From Micromonospora sp. DSM 45708 (GTDB lineage Bacteria > Actinomycetota > Actinomycetes > Mycobacteriales > Micromonosporaceae): a stretch of 64,000 bases of DNA. This document shows, in pieces, positions 32,546 through 41,261 of the stretch. The stretch's first letter is position 1, and each line of letters opens with the position of its first letter. The stretch covers positions 6,696,001-6,760,000 of the forward strand of contig NZ_CP154796.1 of assembly GCF_039566955.1 (NCBI RefSeq), given 5' to 3'. The notes below the pieces were generated by a model. That model saw nothing but the letters and a program-made list of their open reading frames with translations. It ran no database searches and had not been told where the DNA came from. A program made the position numbers and the translations under genes.

Positions 32546-34075
32546 ATGACCTCACCGATCGAGCGTGCCGCCGAGTCCTTCGCGGTCGAGCTCGCCCGGC
32601 ACCGCACCGGCCGAGGGCTGTCCAAGAAGCAGTTGGCGACGCTGATGGGCTTCGACCCGTCCTACGTCAGCCACGTCGAAGGGCGCCGGCACCGGCCCAC
32701 CGAGGACTTCGCCCGCCGCGCCGAGGCCGTCCTCGAGGCCAGCGGCGCGATCTGGCAGCGCTTCCGGGAGTACGACGAGCTGCGGCACAGCCGGGCCACC
32801 GGGACGCACCGGGATCCGCCCGTCCCCGGCCAGTGGCTGCCCCCCGGCACCGGCCTGGTGGTCGAACGCGAGATCGCCACGCTCACCCACACCGGTGACG
32901 GCTACCACTGCACGATCCGGCGGGAGCTCTACAACGCCGGCACCGAACCGGTCACCCGCTACCTGGTCCGGGTCGCCGTCGACCGCTACCCGAACGACCC
33001 GGGCCGCTCCAACCGGCACCACCGCGAGCATCCGCTCACGTTCGCCGAGCTGCAACTCACCGCGTACCGGGACGACGGCAGCGGACGCGAGCAGATGCAC
33101 TGGCGGGCCAAGCACGACCGGGACGCGTTCAAGGAGATCTGGCTGCTCTTCGAGAACGACGAGGGACGCTTCCCGCTCTACCCGGGCGACCGGGTCACCA
33201 TCGAGTACGCCTACCGCGTCGGACGGGACAAGTGGGGCCCCTGGTTCCAGCGCGCCGTACGCCTGCCCACCCGGCACCTCGCGGTGCGCCTCGACCTGCC
33301 GGCGGAGCTCGACCCCAAGGTGTGGGGCGCGGAGACCTCGCTGTCGGCGGAGGAGGGCCCGCTGCGGACCCCCATCCAGCACACCCGGGACGCCGACCGG
33401 ATGATCTACGAGTGGGGGACCGACGACCCGCCGCTGAACGCCCGCTACCGGATGCAGTGGCGGTTCCGCAGCCCGGCACCGGACACCGAGCCGGACAGCA
33501 CGCCCGCCGGGGAGACCCGGGTGCGTGCCAGCGACCGGATGCGCGCGGCCGGCATCGTGCAACGCGGCGACGACCTGCTCCGGCAGCCCGCCCGCCCGTT
33601 CGACCTGCCGGCCGAGGAACGGCACGCCCGGCAGGTCGTCGAGCGGCTCGCCGGGATGCTGGCCCGCCTCGACGAGCTGCACCCGTTCAGCAAGGGCGTC
33701 GGCCTGGCCGCCCCGCAACTCGGCGTCGGCTGGGCCGCCGCGCTGGTCCGCCCCGCCGACCGGGCGGCCGACCCGGTAGTGCTGCTCAACCCCCGGGTGG
33801 TGGACGCCACCACCGAGACGGACGAGCAGTACGAGGGCTGCCTCTCCTTCTTCGACCACCGTGGCCTGGTGCCCCGGTCGTTGCGGATCGACGTGGAACA
33901 CGCCCAGTGGGACGGCAGCCGCGTCATCACGTCCTTCGAGTACGCGATGGCGCGTCTGGTCGCGCACGAGATCGACCATCTGGAGGGGCGGCTCTACGTC
34001 GACCGGATGGCGCCCGGCGTGCCGCTCGTGCCGGTGGAGGAGTACCGCGAAACCGGTAACCCCTGGCGCTACTGA
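32546..34075 (+). CDS. Fusion of XRE helix-turn-helix, central domain and peptide deformylase
   Basis: 509 residues. Residues 1-75 are an XRE-type HTH (LSKKQLATLMGFDPSYVSHVEGRRHRP). The central part (about 95-330) is a beta-rich domain with VVEREIATLTHTGDGYHCTIRRELYNAG-like strands and YPGDRVTIEYAYRVG; I do not recognise it beyond similarity to actinobacterial XRE partners. The C-terminal 160 residues are a deformylase with all motifs intact: GVGLAAPQLG (384), EGCLSFF (Cys432) and HEIDHLEG (474). GAGGAAG precedes the ATG. A metal-dependent deformylase tied to a DNA-binding domain suggests a regulated, non-housekeeping role. Confidence 0.85.
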   Translation: MTSPIERAAESFAVELARHRTGRGLSKKQLATLMGFDPSYVSHVEGRRHRPTEDFARRAEAVLEASGAIWQRFREYDELRHSRATGTHRDPPVPGQWLPPGTGLVVEREIATLTHTGDGYHCTIRRELYNAGTEPVTRYLVRVAVDRYPNDPGRSNRHHREHPLTFAELQLTAYRDDGSGREQMHWRAKHDRDAFKEIWLLFENDEGRFPLYPGDRVTIEYAYRVGRDKWGPWFQRAVRLPTRHLAVRLDLPAELDPKVWGAETSLSAEEGPLRTPIQHTRDADRMIYEWGTDDPPLNARYRMQWRFRSPAPDTEPDSTPAGETRVRASDRMRAAGIVQRGDDLLRQPARPFDLPAEERHARQVVERLAGMLARLDELHPFSKGVGLAAPQLGVGWAAALVRPADRAADPVVLLNPRVVDATTETDEQYEGCLSFFDHRGLVPRSLRIDVEHAQWDGSRVITSFEYAMARLVAHEIDHLEGRLYVDRMAPGVPLVPVEEYRETGNPWRY

Positions 34076-34131
34076 GCGGCTCCGGCACGCGGACCGGTTG
34101 CCGGACCGGCCCGCGCACCGGAAAACGGGGG

Positions 34132-34173
34132 GCCGGGTCGCGTGCCCCAGGGGGCGGGGGCACGCGACCCGGC
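34132..34173. terminator. Bidirectional terminator hairpin
   Basis: A 17-bp stem (GCCGGGTCGCGTGCCCC / GGGGCACGCGACCCGGC) with a short GC-rich loop, between the convergent HTH-deformylase and flavohemoprotein genes. Confidence 0.8.
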
Positions 34174-34191
34174 TTGGGGGGGAGGAGGGTT

Positions 34192-35313
34192 CTACAGGGT
34201 GCCGAACGTGTCGTAGCGGATGTGGTCCGGCGGGACGTCGTCGGCGGCGAGCGCACGCAGGGTCGCCCGGACCATCGCGGCCGAGCCGGAGACGTAGCAG
34301 TCGTGCGTGGTCCAGGGGCCGTACCGGGTGACCACCTCGGAGACGTCGCCGAGTTCGCCGGCGAAGTCCGGGTCGGCGCTGCACGCCGGCGTCACCGACA
34401 GCCAGGGGTGCGCCGCCACCAGCTCCTGGAGGCCGGCGAGCCCGTACAGCTCGTCCGGGTGGCCGGCGCCGTAGAAGACGTGCACCCAGCGGGTGCGGTT
34501 GACCCGGGTCAGCTCCTCCACCAGCGCCTTGATCGGGGCCAGCCCCACCCCGCCGGCCACGCAGAGGATGTCCCGGGTGGAATCCGGGTCCAGCGTCATC
34601 GAGCCCATCGGCGCGGCCAGCCGCAGCAGGTCACCCGGCCGGGTCCGGCGCACCAGCGCACCGGACACCCAACCGGCGGCCCCGGCCGGCGTACGGATGT
34701 GGAACTCCAGCACGTTCTCCTCGTTCGGGGCGTTCGCCACCGAGTACGTCCGCCACGTGCGCGGGAGGTGGCGGGGCACCTCCACGCTGACGTACTGGCC
34801 GGCCCGCCAGGGCAGCGGGTCCTGGAGCGCCCGCACGGTCAGCACGGCGGTGTCCGGGCCGTGCCGTTCGTGCGTCAGCACCTCGGCGTGCCAGAACGGC
34901 GGGTTCACGTCGGCGTCCGCGCCGACGAGCATCCGCTCGCTGATGCTCGCGTACGCGTCCCGCCACGCCTGGTCGTACTCCAGGCTCCAGTCGTCCCCGG
35001 CGACGGTGCGCAGGCCGTCCAGCAGCGCGACGCCCAACGTCGCGTAGTGGTCCGCCGTGACGTGGTACTTCCGGTGGTCCCGGCCCAACCCCCGCAGGTA
35101 CTCGTCGAACGCCTCCGGATCGTCCGCCGTCTGGGCGGCCGTGACGATCGCCTCCAGCAGTCGGTCGCGCTGCCCGCTCATCTGCACCGGGAAGAGCGCG
35201 CGCAGCTCCGGGTCGAGCAGGAACATCCGGGCGTAGAAGTGGCCGCAGAGCCGCTCCCCGTGCTCCTCGACCAGGGCCCAGCTCTCCTTCAACAGCCGCG
35301 CGACGTTCTCCAC
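34192..35313 (-). CDS. Flavohemoprotein-like (globin plus ferredoxin-NADP reductase)
   Basis: 373 residues from GTG 35313 (GGAG upstream). The globin domain (1-135) shows HGERLCGHFYARMFLLDPELRALFP and the proximal-His region LGRDHRKYHVTADHYATLG. The FAD-binding domain has RTWRTYSVANAP and the NAD domain ILCVAGGVGLAPIKAL and VSGSAAMVRATLRAL. Members act as nitric-oxide dioxygenases or as flavin reductases of globins; this is the actinobacterial two-domain subtype. It is divergent from the CPBP protease gene. Confidence 0.9.
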   Translation of the reverse strand: MENVARLLKESWALVEEHGERLCGHFYARMFLLDPELRALFPVQMSGQRDRLLEAIVTAAQTADDPEAFDEYLRGLGRDHRKYHVTADHYATLGVALLDGLRTVAGDDWSLEYDQAWRDAYASISERMLVGADADVNPPFWHAEVLTHERHGPDTAVLTVRALQDPLPWRAGQYVSVEVPRHLPRTWRTYSVANAPNEENVLEFHIRTPAGAAGWVSGALVRRTRPGDLLRLAAPMGSMTLDPDSTRDILCVAGGVGLAPIKALVEELTRVNRTRWVHVFYGAGHPDELYGLAGLQELVAAHPWLSVTPACSADPDFAGELGDVSEVVTRYGPWTTHDCYVSGSAAMVRATLRALAADDVPPDHIRYDTFGTL

Positions 35314-35435
35314 AGGGGCACGCTCCTTCTCCGGACGGGCGGATCGGCCCCGATAGAATGTCCACGGAGCGTGTACGCCGGTCGCACACAATGTGCGATC
35401 GGCTCATCTGCCCGCCGAAGTGGTTTCATGGTCCG

Positions 35436-36209
35436 GTGACGGTTGACGAGACTGCCCGGCCGGTCTCCCGCCGGGTGCTGAGCACCGAGACGCTGCTCGT
35501 GCTCGGCCTCTCCCTCGGCCAGTCGGCCGTGTACGCGCTGGTCTCGCTGATCGCGAAGCTGACCGCGTCGGGCGGGTTGTCGAAGCAGACCGCCGCGCTG
35601 AACACGTCCACGTCGGCCCGGCCGTACCTCGACCTCACGTACCAACTGCTCGGGATCGTCTTCGCGCTGCTGCCGGTGCTGCTCGCCGTACACCTGCTGG
35701 CGCGCGACCCCGGCGACCCGGCCCGGACGCTCGGCGTCGACCTGACCCGGCCCGGCTCGGACCTGGTCCGCGGCGCGGGCCTGGCCGCGCTGATCGGCCT
35801 GCCCGGGTTGGCGCTGTTCTGGGCGGCGGCCCAGCTCGGGGTGAACGCCACGCTGGTCCCGGCCGCGCTGCCGGACCTGTGGTGGGCGGTGCCGGTGCTG
35901 ATCCTCGCCGCCGTGCAGAACGCCGTGCTGGAGGAGGTGATCGTGGTCGGCTACCTGATCACCCGACTGCGGCAGCTCAGCTGGCGGCTCGGCGCGGTGC
36001 TCGCCACCAGCGCCGTGCTGCGCGGCTCCTACCACCTCTATCAGGGCTTCGGCGCGTTCCTCGGCAACGCGGTGATGGGCGTGATCTTCGGGCTGGTCTA
36101 CCTGCGCACCCGCCGGGTGGCCCCGCTGATCGTCGCGCACACGCTGCTCGACGTGGTCGCCTTCGTCGGCTACGCGCTGCTGCCGAAATCCTGGTTCGGC
36201 TGGCTCTGA
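35436..36209 (+). CDS. CPBP-family intramembrane metalloprotease (Abi/CAAX-like)
   Basis: 257 residues from GTG 35436 with about eight hydrophobic segments. The conserved motifs are AVLEEVIVVGYLITRLR (the EE pair present, but the usual downstream Arg at position six is replaced), LRGSYHLYQG (His) and VAHTLLDVVAF (His and Asp). Family members are glutamic intramembrane endopeptidases or CAAX-processing-like enzymes. The end of this gene overlaps the end of the convergent EcsC-like gene by 40 bases. Confidence 0.85.
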   Translation: MTVDETARPVSRRVLSTETLLVLGLSLGQSAVYALVSLIAKLTASGGLSKQTAALNTSTSARPYLDLTYQLLGIVFALLPVLLAVHLLARDPGDPARTLGVDLTRPGSDLVRGAGLAALIGLPGLALFWAAAQLGVNATLVPAALPDLWWAVPVLILAAVQNAVLEEVIVVGYLITRLRQLSWRLGAVLATSAVLRGSYHLYQGFGAFLGNAVMGVIFGLVYLRTRRVAPLIVAHTLLDVVAFVGYALLPKSWFGWL

Positions 36210-37765
36210 CCGGCGCGCCGGTACCGGGTGACCGCCCGGGCGGCGAGCCGCTCCGCCGCGGCCGTACCGCCGGTCACCGCCGCCAGCACCGCCGCGCCCG
36301 GCACCAACCGCGCCGCCAGCCGCAACCCGAGCCAGCCGCCCGCCTGCGCCACCACCGGCGTGGCCAGCCGCCAGGCCGCCTCGGCCGTCCGGCCCCACGG
36401 CCCGTCCGCCGGGACGTCCGCCGCCCGGGCCGCCGCCAGCGCCGCCCGCGCGGCCCCGTCGTCCGGGTGCACCGACATCAGCACCAGCAGCTCCGCCGCC
36501 CGGTCCGGATGTGCCGGATCCCGCCCGTAGGCAGCCGCCAGGTGCAGCACCAGGTTCGCCTGCGTCCAGAGCACCGCGGCCAGCTCCGCGGCCGGCGCGA
36601 ACACGCCGGCCCCCGCCGCCAGCGCGCCACCCGTACCGGCCATCCGGACGAACCGTCGGGTCGCCAGCCGGGCCACCCCGTCTGCGTCCGCCGCCGGATA
36701 GGCCCGCCGGACCTGCTCCACCCAACTCCGGGCCCGCGGTCCCAGCGCGTCCACCGCGGCCAGGGCCAGCAGCTCCGGCGCGAACCCGGGGTGGTCGCGC
36801 AGGCGCGGCCCCACCGCCCGCCACCCTTCCACCGGGGTACGCGCGTCCGCCGCGTCCGCTGCTGCGGGTTCGGCGGGTGGCTGCGGGGCGGCACGCTTCG
36901 CGGGGCTGGTCTTCGCCGCCGGGGCGGTCTTCGTGCTCCGCCGGGCCCGGGCCGTCCGAGGGGCGGGCACGGCCGCGTCCAGCGTCGCGTCGGGCGCGCC
37001 CGCCGGGGACGGATCCGTCCGGTCCGGCGCGGTGAACTCCGGCGCGACGGGCGTCTTCCGGGTCGTGGCGGACGCCTTCCGGGCGGTCGGTGCGGCCTTC
37101 TTCCCGGCGGGGGCACGACGAGCCCGCTTCGGGGCGGCCTCGCCCACGGGGGCGGCGGTGGCGGGCGGAGTGTCGCCCGGCACCCCTTCGGTCGACCCCG
37201 GCGCAAGCACCGGTTCGTCGGGCGTCGGTGTCGCCCCGGCCGCCGGTGTCGCCCTGGCTGCCTCGGGTCGGGCGGCCGACGCCGGCTCGGCCGCCTCCGG
37301 TGTGGCAGCGGGTGCCGCCTCGACCGCTCTCGGTGTGGCGGCCCGTGTCGGCTTCGCGGCCCTCGGCGCGGTGACCGGCGTCGGGTCGGCCGTCCCGGCT
37401 GCGGTAGGGAGATCGGCCGGGGACGGGCCAGTGGCCGGGGACGGGTCAGCGGCCGGCGTACCCGAACCGGGTGTCTCCGGTGCGGCCGGCCCGCCGGCCG
37501 ACGGGCCCGGCCCGGTCGTGGACGGCTCGGCGGCCGGTCGCGGACGCGGGGCCGCCGGGACGTCGGCGGCCGGCGTCGGCGGCTGGAAGAGGACGCTCGG
37601 CGCGGCCCCACGCGCCCGCCCGCGTGGCGGTGTGTCGTCCGTCTCGTCCCTCGGCGGCGGCTCGGTGGTCGGCGGCGGGCTGAAGGTCGGTCGGGGGGAG
37701 CGGCTCCGCCGGGCCTTGGCGGGGGGCTCGCGACGGGGCGGATCGCTCGGCGACTGCTCCTGCAT
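36170..37765 (-). CDS. EcsC-like protein with long disordered Ala/Pro-rich N-terminus
   Basis: 531 residues from ATG 37765. Residues 1-310 are low-complexity (runs of Ala, Pro, Thr and basic residues) and likely disordered. The C-terminal 220 residues contain the EcsC-type core: TRRFVRMAGTGGALAAGAG, AELAAVLWTQANLVLHLAAAYG and RAAELLVLMSVHP. This family lacks an assigned activity; some members associate with ABC transport or membranes. The disordered arm is unusually long for the family. It lies immediately upstream of the tRNA pair in opposite orientation. Confidence 0.75.
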   Translation of the reverse strand: MQEQSPSDPPRREPPAKARRSRSPRPTFSPPPTTEPPPRDETDDTPPRGRARGAAPSVLFQPPTPAADVPAAPRPRPAAEPSTTGPGPSAGGPAAPETPGSGTPAADPSPATGPSPADLPTAAGTADPTPVTAPRAAKPTRAATPRAVEAAPAATPEAAEPASAARPEAARATPAAGATPTPDEPVLAPGSTEGVPGDTPPATAAPVGEAAPKRARRAPAGKKAAPTARKASATTRKTPVAPEFTAPDRTDPSPAGAPDATLDAAVPAPRTARARRSTKTAPAAKTSPAKRAAPQPPAEPAAADAADARTPVEGWRAVGPRLRDHPGFAPELLALAAVDALGPRARSWVEQVRRAYPAADADGVARLATRRFVRMAGTGGALAAGAGVFAPAAELAAVLWTQANLVLHLAAAYGRDPAHPDRAAELLVLMSVHPDDGAARAALAAARAADVPADGPWGRTAEAAWRLATPVVAQAGGWLGLRLAARLVPGAAVLAAVTGGTAAAERLAARAVTRYRRAGQSQPNQDFGSSA

Positions 37766-37900
37766 ATCGATGGAGCGTAGTCGTGGACGTGACCTGGCAC
37801 ACGGCGGTGATGCGGCGGGTTCGGCGGGGTGCCGGTATCCGCTTTGCCCCCGACGGGTGTGGACCTGTATTCTCGGGCGCGGTGGCCTCCGGGGCACCGA

Positions 37901-37991
37901 GGAGACTTCGCCTAGTCTGGTCTATGGCGCCGCACTGCTAATGCGGTTGGGGTTTTAAAGCCCCTCCCGGGTTCGAATCCCGGAGTCTCCG
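37901..37991 (+). tRNA. tRNA-Ser (GCU)
   Basis: 91 nt: acceptor GGAGACT/AGTCTCC, anticodon loop CTGCTAA (anticodon GCT), a long variable arm (GGGGTTTTAAAGCCCC) and T-arm CCGGGTTCGAATCCCGG. CCA not encoded. It is not used as an integration site here. Confidence 0.97.
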
Positions 37992-38027
37992 CGCGAAAGC
38001 CGGTTGTGTAGACTGGCCGAGCACCGA

Positions 38028-38100
38028 GCGCCCGTAGCTCAATGGATAGAGCATCTGACTACGGATCAGAAGGTTAGGGGTTCGAGTCCCTTCGGGCGCA
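38028..38100 (+). tRNA. tRNA-Arg (ACG)
   Basis: 73 nt: acceptor GCGCCCG/CGGGCGC, anticodon loop CTACGGA (anticodon ACG), T-arm GGGGTTCGAGTCCC. Its 3' end is the attachment site of the element array downstream; the integrase gene's stop codon lies inside the tRNA on the other strand. Confidence 0.97.
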
Positions 38101-38103
38101 CAA
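38057..38103 (+). repeat. tRNA-Arg att core, copy 1 (intact tRNA)
   Basis: 47 bp from the anticodon arm to three bases past the tRNA, identical to 48791-48837 and 55899-55945. This copy belongs to the functional gene. Confidence 0.95.
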
Positions 38104-39646
38104 GATCATGAAGGGCCTGAACTGCGGAAACGCGGGTCAGGCCCTTCGTGCTGTCCGGCCTGCGTGGACGGTGGGTGTCACGTGGGTGCGATGTGGGTGC
38201 AGCCCCGGAGGCAGCGTTCTCGCGGGTTTGTCGGGATGTGACCCGCGGCTTTGCGGCCTGCTTGCGCTTCGGTGGGGTCGGAGCACCTGTTTTCGGTTTC
38301 GACGGTGCCGGGGTGCCGGCTTTGGGGCCGCGGTGGGGCCGGTTCTTGCGGGCGTTGGCTTTGATCTTCTTGCGGGTGCGACGGGCGGCGTTGAGCACGA
38401 GTTGGGCGGTGGCGTCGGCGCAGCGGCGTTGGATCTGCGGTAGGACGCTGGTGTAGGTGTCGGCGGTGACCACGATGCTGGAGTGCCCAAGGAGGTCCTG
38501 CAGGGTCTTCAGGTCGGCGCCGGCCTCGTGGGCGAGGGACGCGGCGCCGTGGCGCAGGTCGTGCAGGCGTACCGGGGGCAGCCCGGCCCGACGGACGAGG
38601 ATCCGGAAGCGGGTGGTGGCGTAGTTCGGGTTGATCGGTTGGCCGTCGGGTCGGGTGAACACGTATCCGGTGTCGGTCCAGGGCGTGCCGTTGTCCGCCG
38701 CCTCCGCCTTTCGGTCCTGCTCGTAGCGGCGGTGTACGCGCAGAATCTGCACGCTGCGCTTGTCGAGGGCGACAGACCGCCGCCCGGCCGGGGTTTTCGG
38801 TTGGCCTTCGACGATCTGGTAGCCGGCGGTGGTGCGGTTGCGTTCAATGGTCAGGGTGCCGTGGTCGAGGTCGATGTCGGACCACCGTAACCCGCACAGC
38901 TCACCGCGGCGCAGTCCGCGTAGGCCGGCGAGCCACCAGAGGGCGAACAGGGGGTCATCGTTGACGGCGCTGAGGAACTCGGCGAGGTGGTCGGCGGTCC
39001 AGACGGCAACGGCCGGCCGGGCGCCGCTCTGTTCCCAGGACTGCACGCGGGCGTCGGTCCAGACCTTGGCGTGGGGTTGCTGGTAGCCGGTGATCTCGAT
39101 GTGCCGGGCCGGGTTACGGTCCAGGATGCCTTCCTTGACGGCGAGGTTGAGGGCGGCGCGCAGGGTGGTGCGCAGGTGGTGCATCGCCGAGGCGGACTGC
39201 GGACGGCCCTTGCTGTTTCTCGTCGCCGCCATCTGAGCGAACACGGTGCGCAGGAGCGGGGCGTCGAGGTCGGCCAGGCGGTAGCGGCCGAGGTAGGGGA
39301 TGAGGACGGTGTCGACGTCGCGGGTGTAGTGAAAGCGCGTGGTGGGTCGGATCTTCGTGCGGTTGTCGAGCCAGTGCCGCAGCCACCGCTCGACCGTCCA
39401 ACCCTGTGCCGTCCGGTCCGCCTGCGTGGTGGTCAGCCATTCGTCGCGGGCGTGGCGGGCGGCGGCCTGCGAGGGGTAGCCACCGCGACGGACCCGCTCA
39501 GCGCGGCCGAGCAGGTTCGTCGCGGAGCAGTGGAAGTACCAGGTCCCGTGCCCACGCTCGGACAGTCGGGGGCAGGACTGTTCCCATCGCCGCCGTTGGT
39601 CGTCGCGGCAGCCGCACCGTTTGAAGATCACACCTGACGTCGCCAT
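38066..39646 (-). CDS. int: Tyrosine integrase of the tRNA-Arg island
   Basis: 526 residues. An N-terminal Cys-rich arm (VIFKRCGCRDDQRRRWEQSC, then YFHCSATNLLG) common to actinomycete integrases, a SAM-like core-binding domain (WTVERWLRHWLDNRTKIRP) and an intact catalytic domain: GLRRGELCGLRWSDID (Arg), LHDLRHGAASLAHEAG (His, Arg), LLGHSSIVVTADTYTSV (His and nucleophile Tyr). The C-terminal 100 residues are Lys/Pro-rich and end VRPKGLEPLTF, which is simply the antisense of the tRNA end. Orientation and overlap with the tRNA are typical. Confidence 0.94.
   Translation of the reverse strand: MATSGVIFKRCGCRDDQRRRWEQSCPRLSERGHGTWYFHCSATNLLGRAERVRRGGYPSQAAARHARDEWLTTTQADRTAQGWTVERWLRHWLDNRTKIRPTTRFHYTRDVDTVLIPYLGRYRLADLDAPLLRTVFAQMAATRNSKGRPQSASAMHHLRTTLRAALNLAVKEGILDRNPARHIEITGYQQPHAKVWTDARVQSWEQSGARPAVAVWTADHLAEFLSAVNDDPLFALWWLAGLRGLRRGELCGLRWSDIDLDHGTLTIERNRTTAGYQIVEGQPKTPAGRRSVALDKRSVQILRVHRRYEQDRKAEAADNGTPWTDTGYVFTRPDGQPINPNYATTRFRILVRRAGLPPVRLHDLRHGAASLAHEAGADLKTLQDLLGHSSIVVTADTYTSVLPQIQRRCADATAQLVLNAARRTRKKIKANARKNRPHRGPKAGTPAPSKPKTGAPTPPKRKQAAKPRVTSRQTRENAASGAAPTSHPRDTHRPRRPDSTKGLTRVSAVQALHDLVRPKGLEPLTF
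38110..38147. terminator. Hairpin after tRNA-Arg, att copy 1
   Basis: GAAGGGCCTGA pairs with TCAGGCCCTTC (11 bp, 16-base loop). Equivalent hairpins with compensatory changes follow att copies 2 (48844-48881) and 3 (55950-55990), so the tRNA terminator is part of what is duplicated. Confidence 0.75.
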
Positions 39647-39803
39647 GACCGTGCCCTTCTGATGGAGTCACCTGTTCCACCGAGGCCGGCCCACCTGCCG
39701 GTACGGGCCCGTCGACTGGCGCTCGCCACCCGCGCCTTCCGACCATCAGCACGCCTCGCGGGGCGACGGGGCTATGGATCTGGGTGCTCCATGCGGAAGA
39801 GGG

Positions 39804-39822
39804 GCATCACGCATTGTGATGC
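39804..39822. promoter_or_regulatory. Inverted repeat, possible operator
   Basis: GCATCAC-gcatt-GTGATGC, 7-bp perfect arms with a 5-base spacer, about 105 bases before the COG4705-like gene and between it and the divergent integrase. The binding factor is unknown. Confidence 0.45.
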
Positions 39823-39927
39823 TGGATGTCGTGGTAGCCGAGGTGGAAGAGCTCGGCGAAGTCTTCAGCAAGGTCTCAGGGTCGGCGGTCCATGCTCCCG
39901 TCAGTGTCCTTGACGAAGGGGAGAGTT

Positions 39928-41196
39928 GTGTCCGTTGCCGCTGATCGGCTGGTAGGTACGCGCGGGTGGTTGACGAAAGTCCCGGCGATTACCGTGACGT
40001 TCTGGGTCATCAAGGTGTTGTCGACGACGATCGGGGAGACGTTCGCGGATTATCTGGCCGTGAACGTCGGCCTGGGTCCTGCCGTCACCGACGCCGTCAT
40101 GATCGCGGCGCTCGTCGTCGCGCTTGTCATCCAGTTCCGGACCCGCGCGTACACGCCGTGGATCTATTGGTTGTGTGTGGTGTTGGTGAGCATCGTCGGT
40201 ACGCAGTTGACCGACTTGTTCACTGACACGCTGGGCGTGAGCCTGTATGTCAGCACCACCGTTTTCGCGGTCGTCCTCGCGGTCGTGTTCGCGGTCTGGT
40301 ATCGGCAGGAACGTACTCTCGCGATCACCTCCATCGACACGCCGCGGCGGGAGGCGTTCTACTGGGGCGCGATCCTCACCACGTTCGCGCTCGGCACCGC
40401 CGCTGGCGACCTCGCCACCGAGGCGCTCAGCCTGGGCTTCCGCAACGGAGTGCTGATCTTCGGCGGCCTGATCGTCGCGACGTGGGCCGCCTACCGTCTG
40501 GGCGCCGGACAGGTGCTGACGTTTTGGATCGCCTACGTGCTCACCCGCCCGCTCGGCGCCTCGCTTGGTGACCTGCTGACGCAGGACAAGGATTTCGGCG
40601 GTCTGGGGCTGGGCGCGAGCGTGACCAGTCTGCTGTTCTTCGGCACGATCTTGGTCCTCGTCATCCGTGAACAGGTTCTGGTCAGTCGCCATGGTGTGGC
40701 GGTGAAGGGCGCGGGGCCGCTCGGCGGCCACCGGCAGGACTACATCTGGGCCGGCGCGGCCGTCGTAGCTGTCGCGCTGGTCGGGTGGGTGCTGCGGCCG
40801 GCTGCGGAATCGGCGCCGACCGCCGAGCCTGCGCCCATGACGACCGCGCAGCCCGGTAGCCAGGCCGGTGCCCCGGCAGCCCTCCCGCGGCAAGCTCGCC
40901 CGACCACGAAGCTGGGCAACCTGGGCAAGTTCGCCGTGATCGTCACCGACGTCAAGGAGAAGGTCGCCAAGAATGACCTGGTCGGCGGGAGGGACCGGGT
41001 GAAGGATCTTGAGGTGGCCTGGGACGACGCCGAGGCGGGGCTCAAGCCGCGCGATTCCGCGAAGTGGCACCAACTCGACGACCAGATCGATGCGGTCCTG
41101 ACGGCCCTGCGGGCGTCGAATCCGGTGCAGGGCGACTGCGCCTCGGCGGTAGACACCCTGATGGCGACTTTGAATCAGTTCGACGGCCTCAGGTGA
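39928..41196 (+). CDS. COG4705/DUF347-repeat membrane protein with soluble C-terminal domain
   Basis: 422 residues from GTG 39928 (GGGGAGA upstream). Repeated membrane units with a shared motif: KVLSTTIGETFADYLAVNVGLG, TQLTDLFTDTLGVSLYVST, AAGDLATEALSLGFRN and ASLGDLLTQDKDFGGLGLG, the DUF347 pattern of polar G(E/D)xxxD repeats inside membrane helices. The C-terminal 120 residues after the last TM segment form a helical extracytoplasmic domain (VTDVKEKVAKNDLVGGRDRVKDLE). Family members often sit beside two-component systems, as here, and have been linked loosely to metal or acid stress; function is not established. Confidence 0.8.
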   Translation: MSVAADRLVGTRGWLTKVPAITVTFWVIKVLSTTIGETFADYLAVNVGLGPAVTDAVMIAALVVALVIQFRTRAYTPWIYWLCVVLVSIVGTQLTDLFTDTLGVSLYVSTTVFAVVLAVVFAVWYRQERTLAITSIDTPRREAFYWGAILTTFALGTAAGDLATEALSLGFRNGVLIFGGLIVATWAAYRLGAGQVLTFWIAYVLTRPLGASLGDLLTQDKDFGGLGLGASVTSLLFFGTILVLVIREQVLVSRHGVAVKGAGPLGGHRQDYIWAGAAVVAVALVGWVLRPAAESAPTAEPAPMTTAQPGSQAGAPAALPRQARPTTKLGNLGKFAVIVTDVKEKVAKNDLVGGRDRVKDLEVAWDDAEAGLKPRDSAKWHQLDDQIDAVLTALRASNPVQGDCASAVDTLMATLNQFDGLR

Positions 41197-41261
41197 TTCC
41201 CGATCCGACGGGTCGCCGTCGCGGGGTATGGGGCAAGTTTGAGGCGGGGCGTTTGCTGGGT

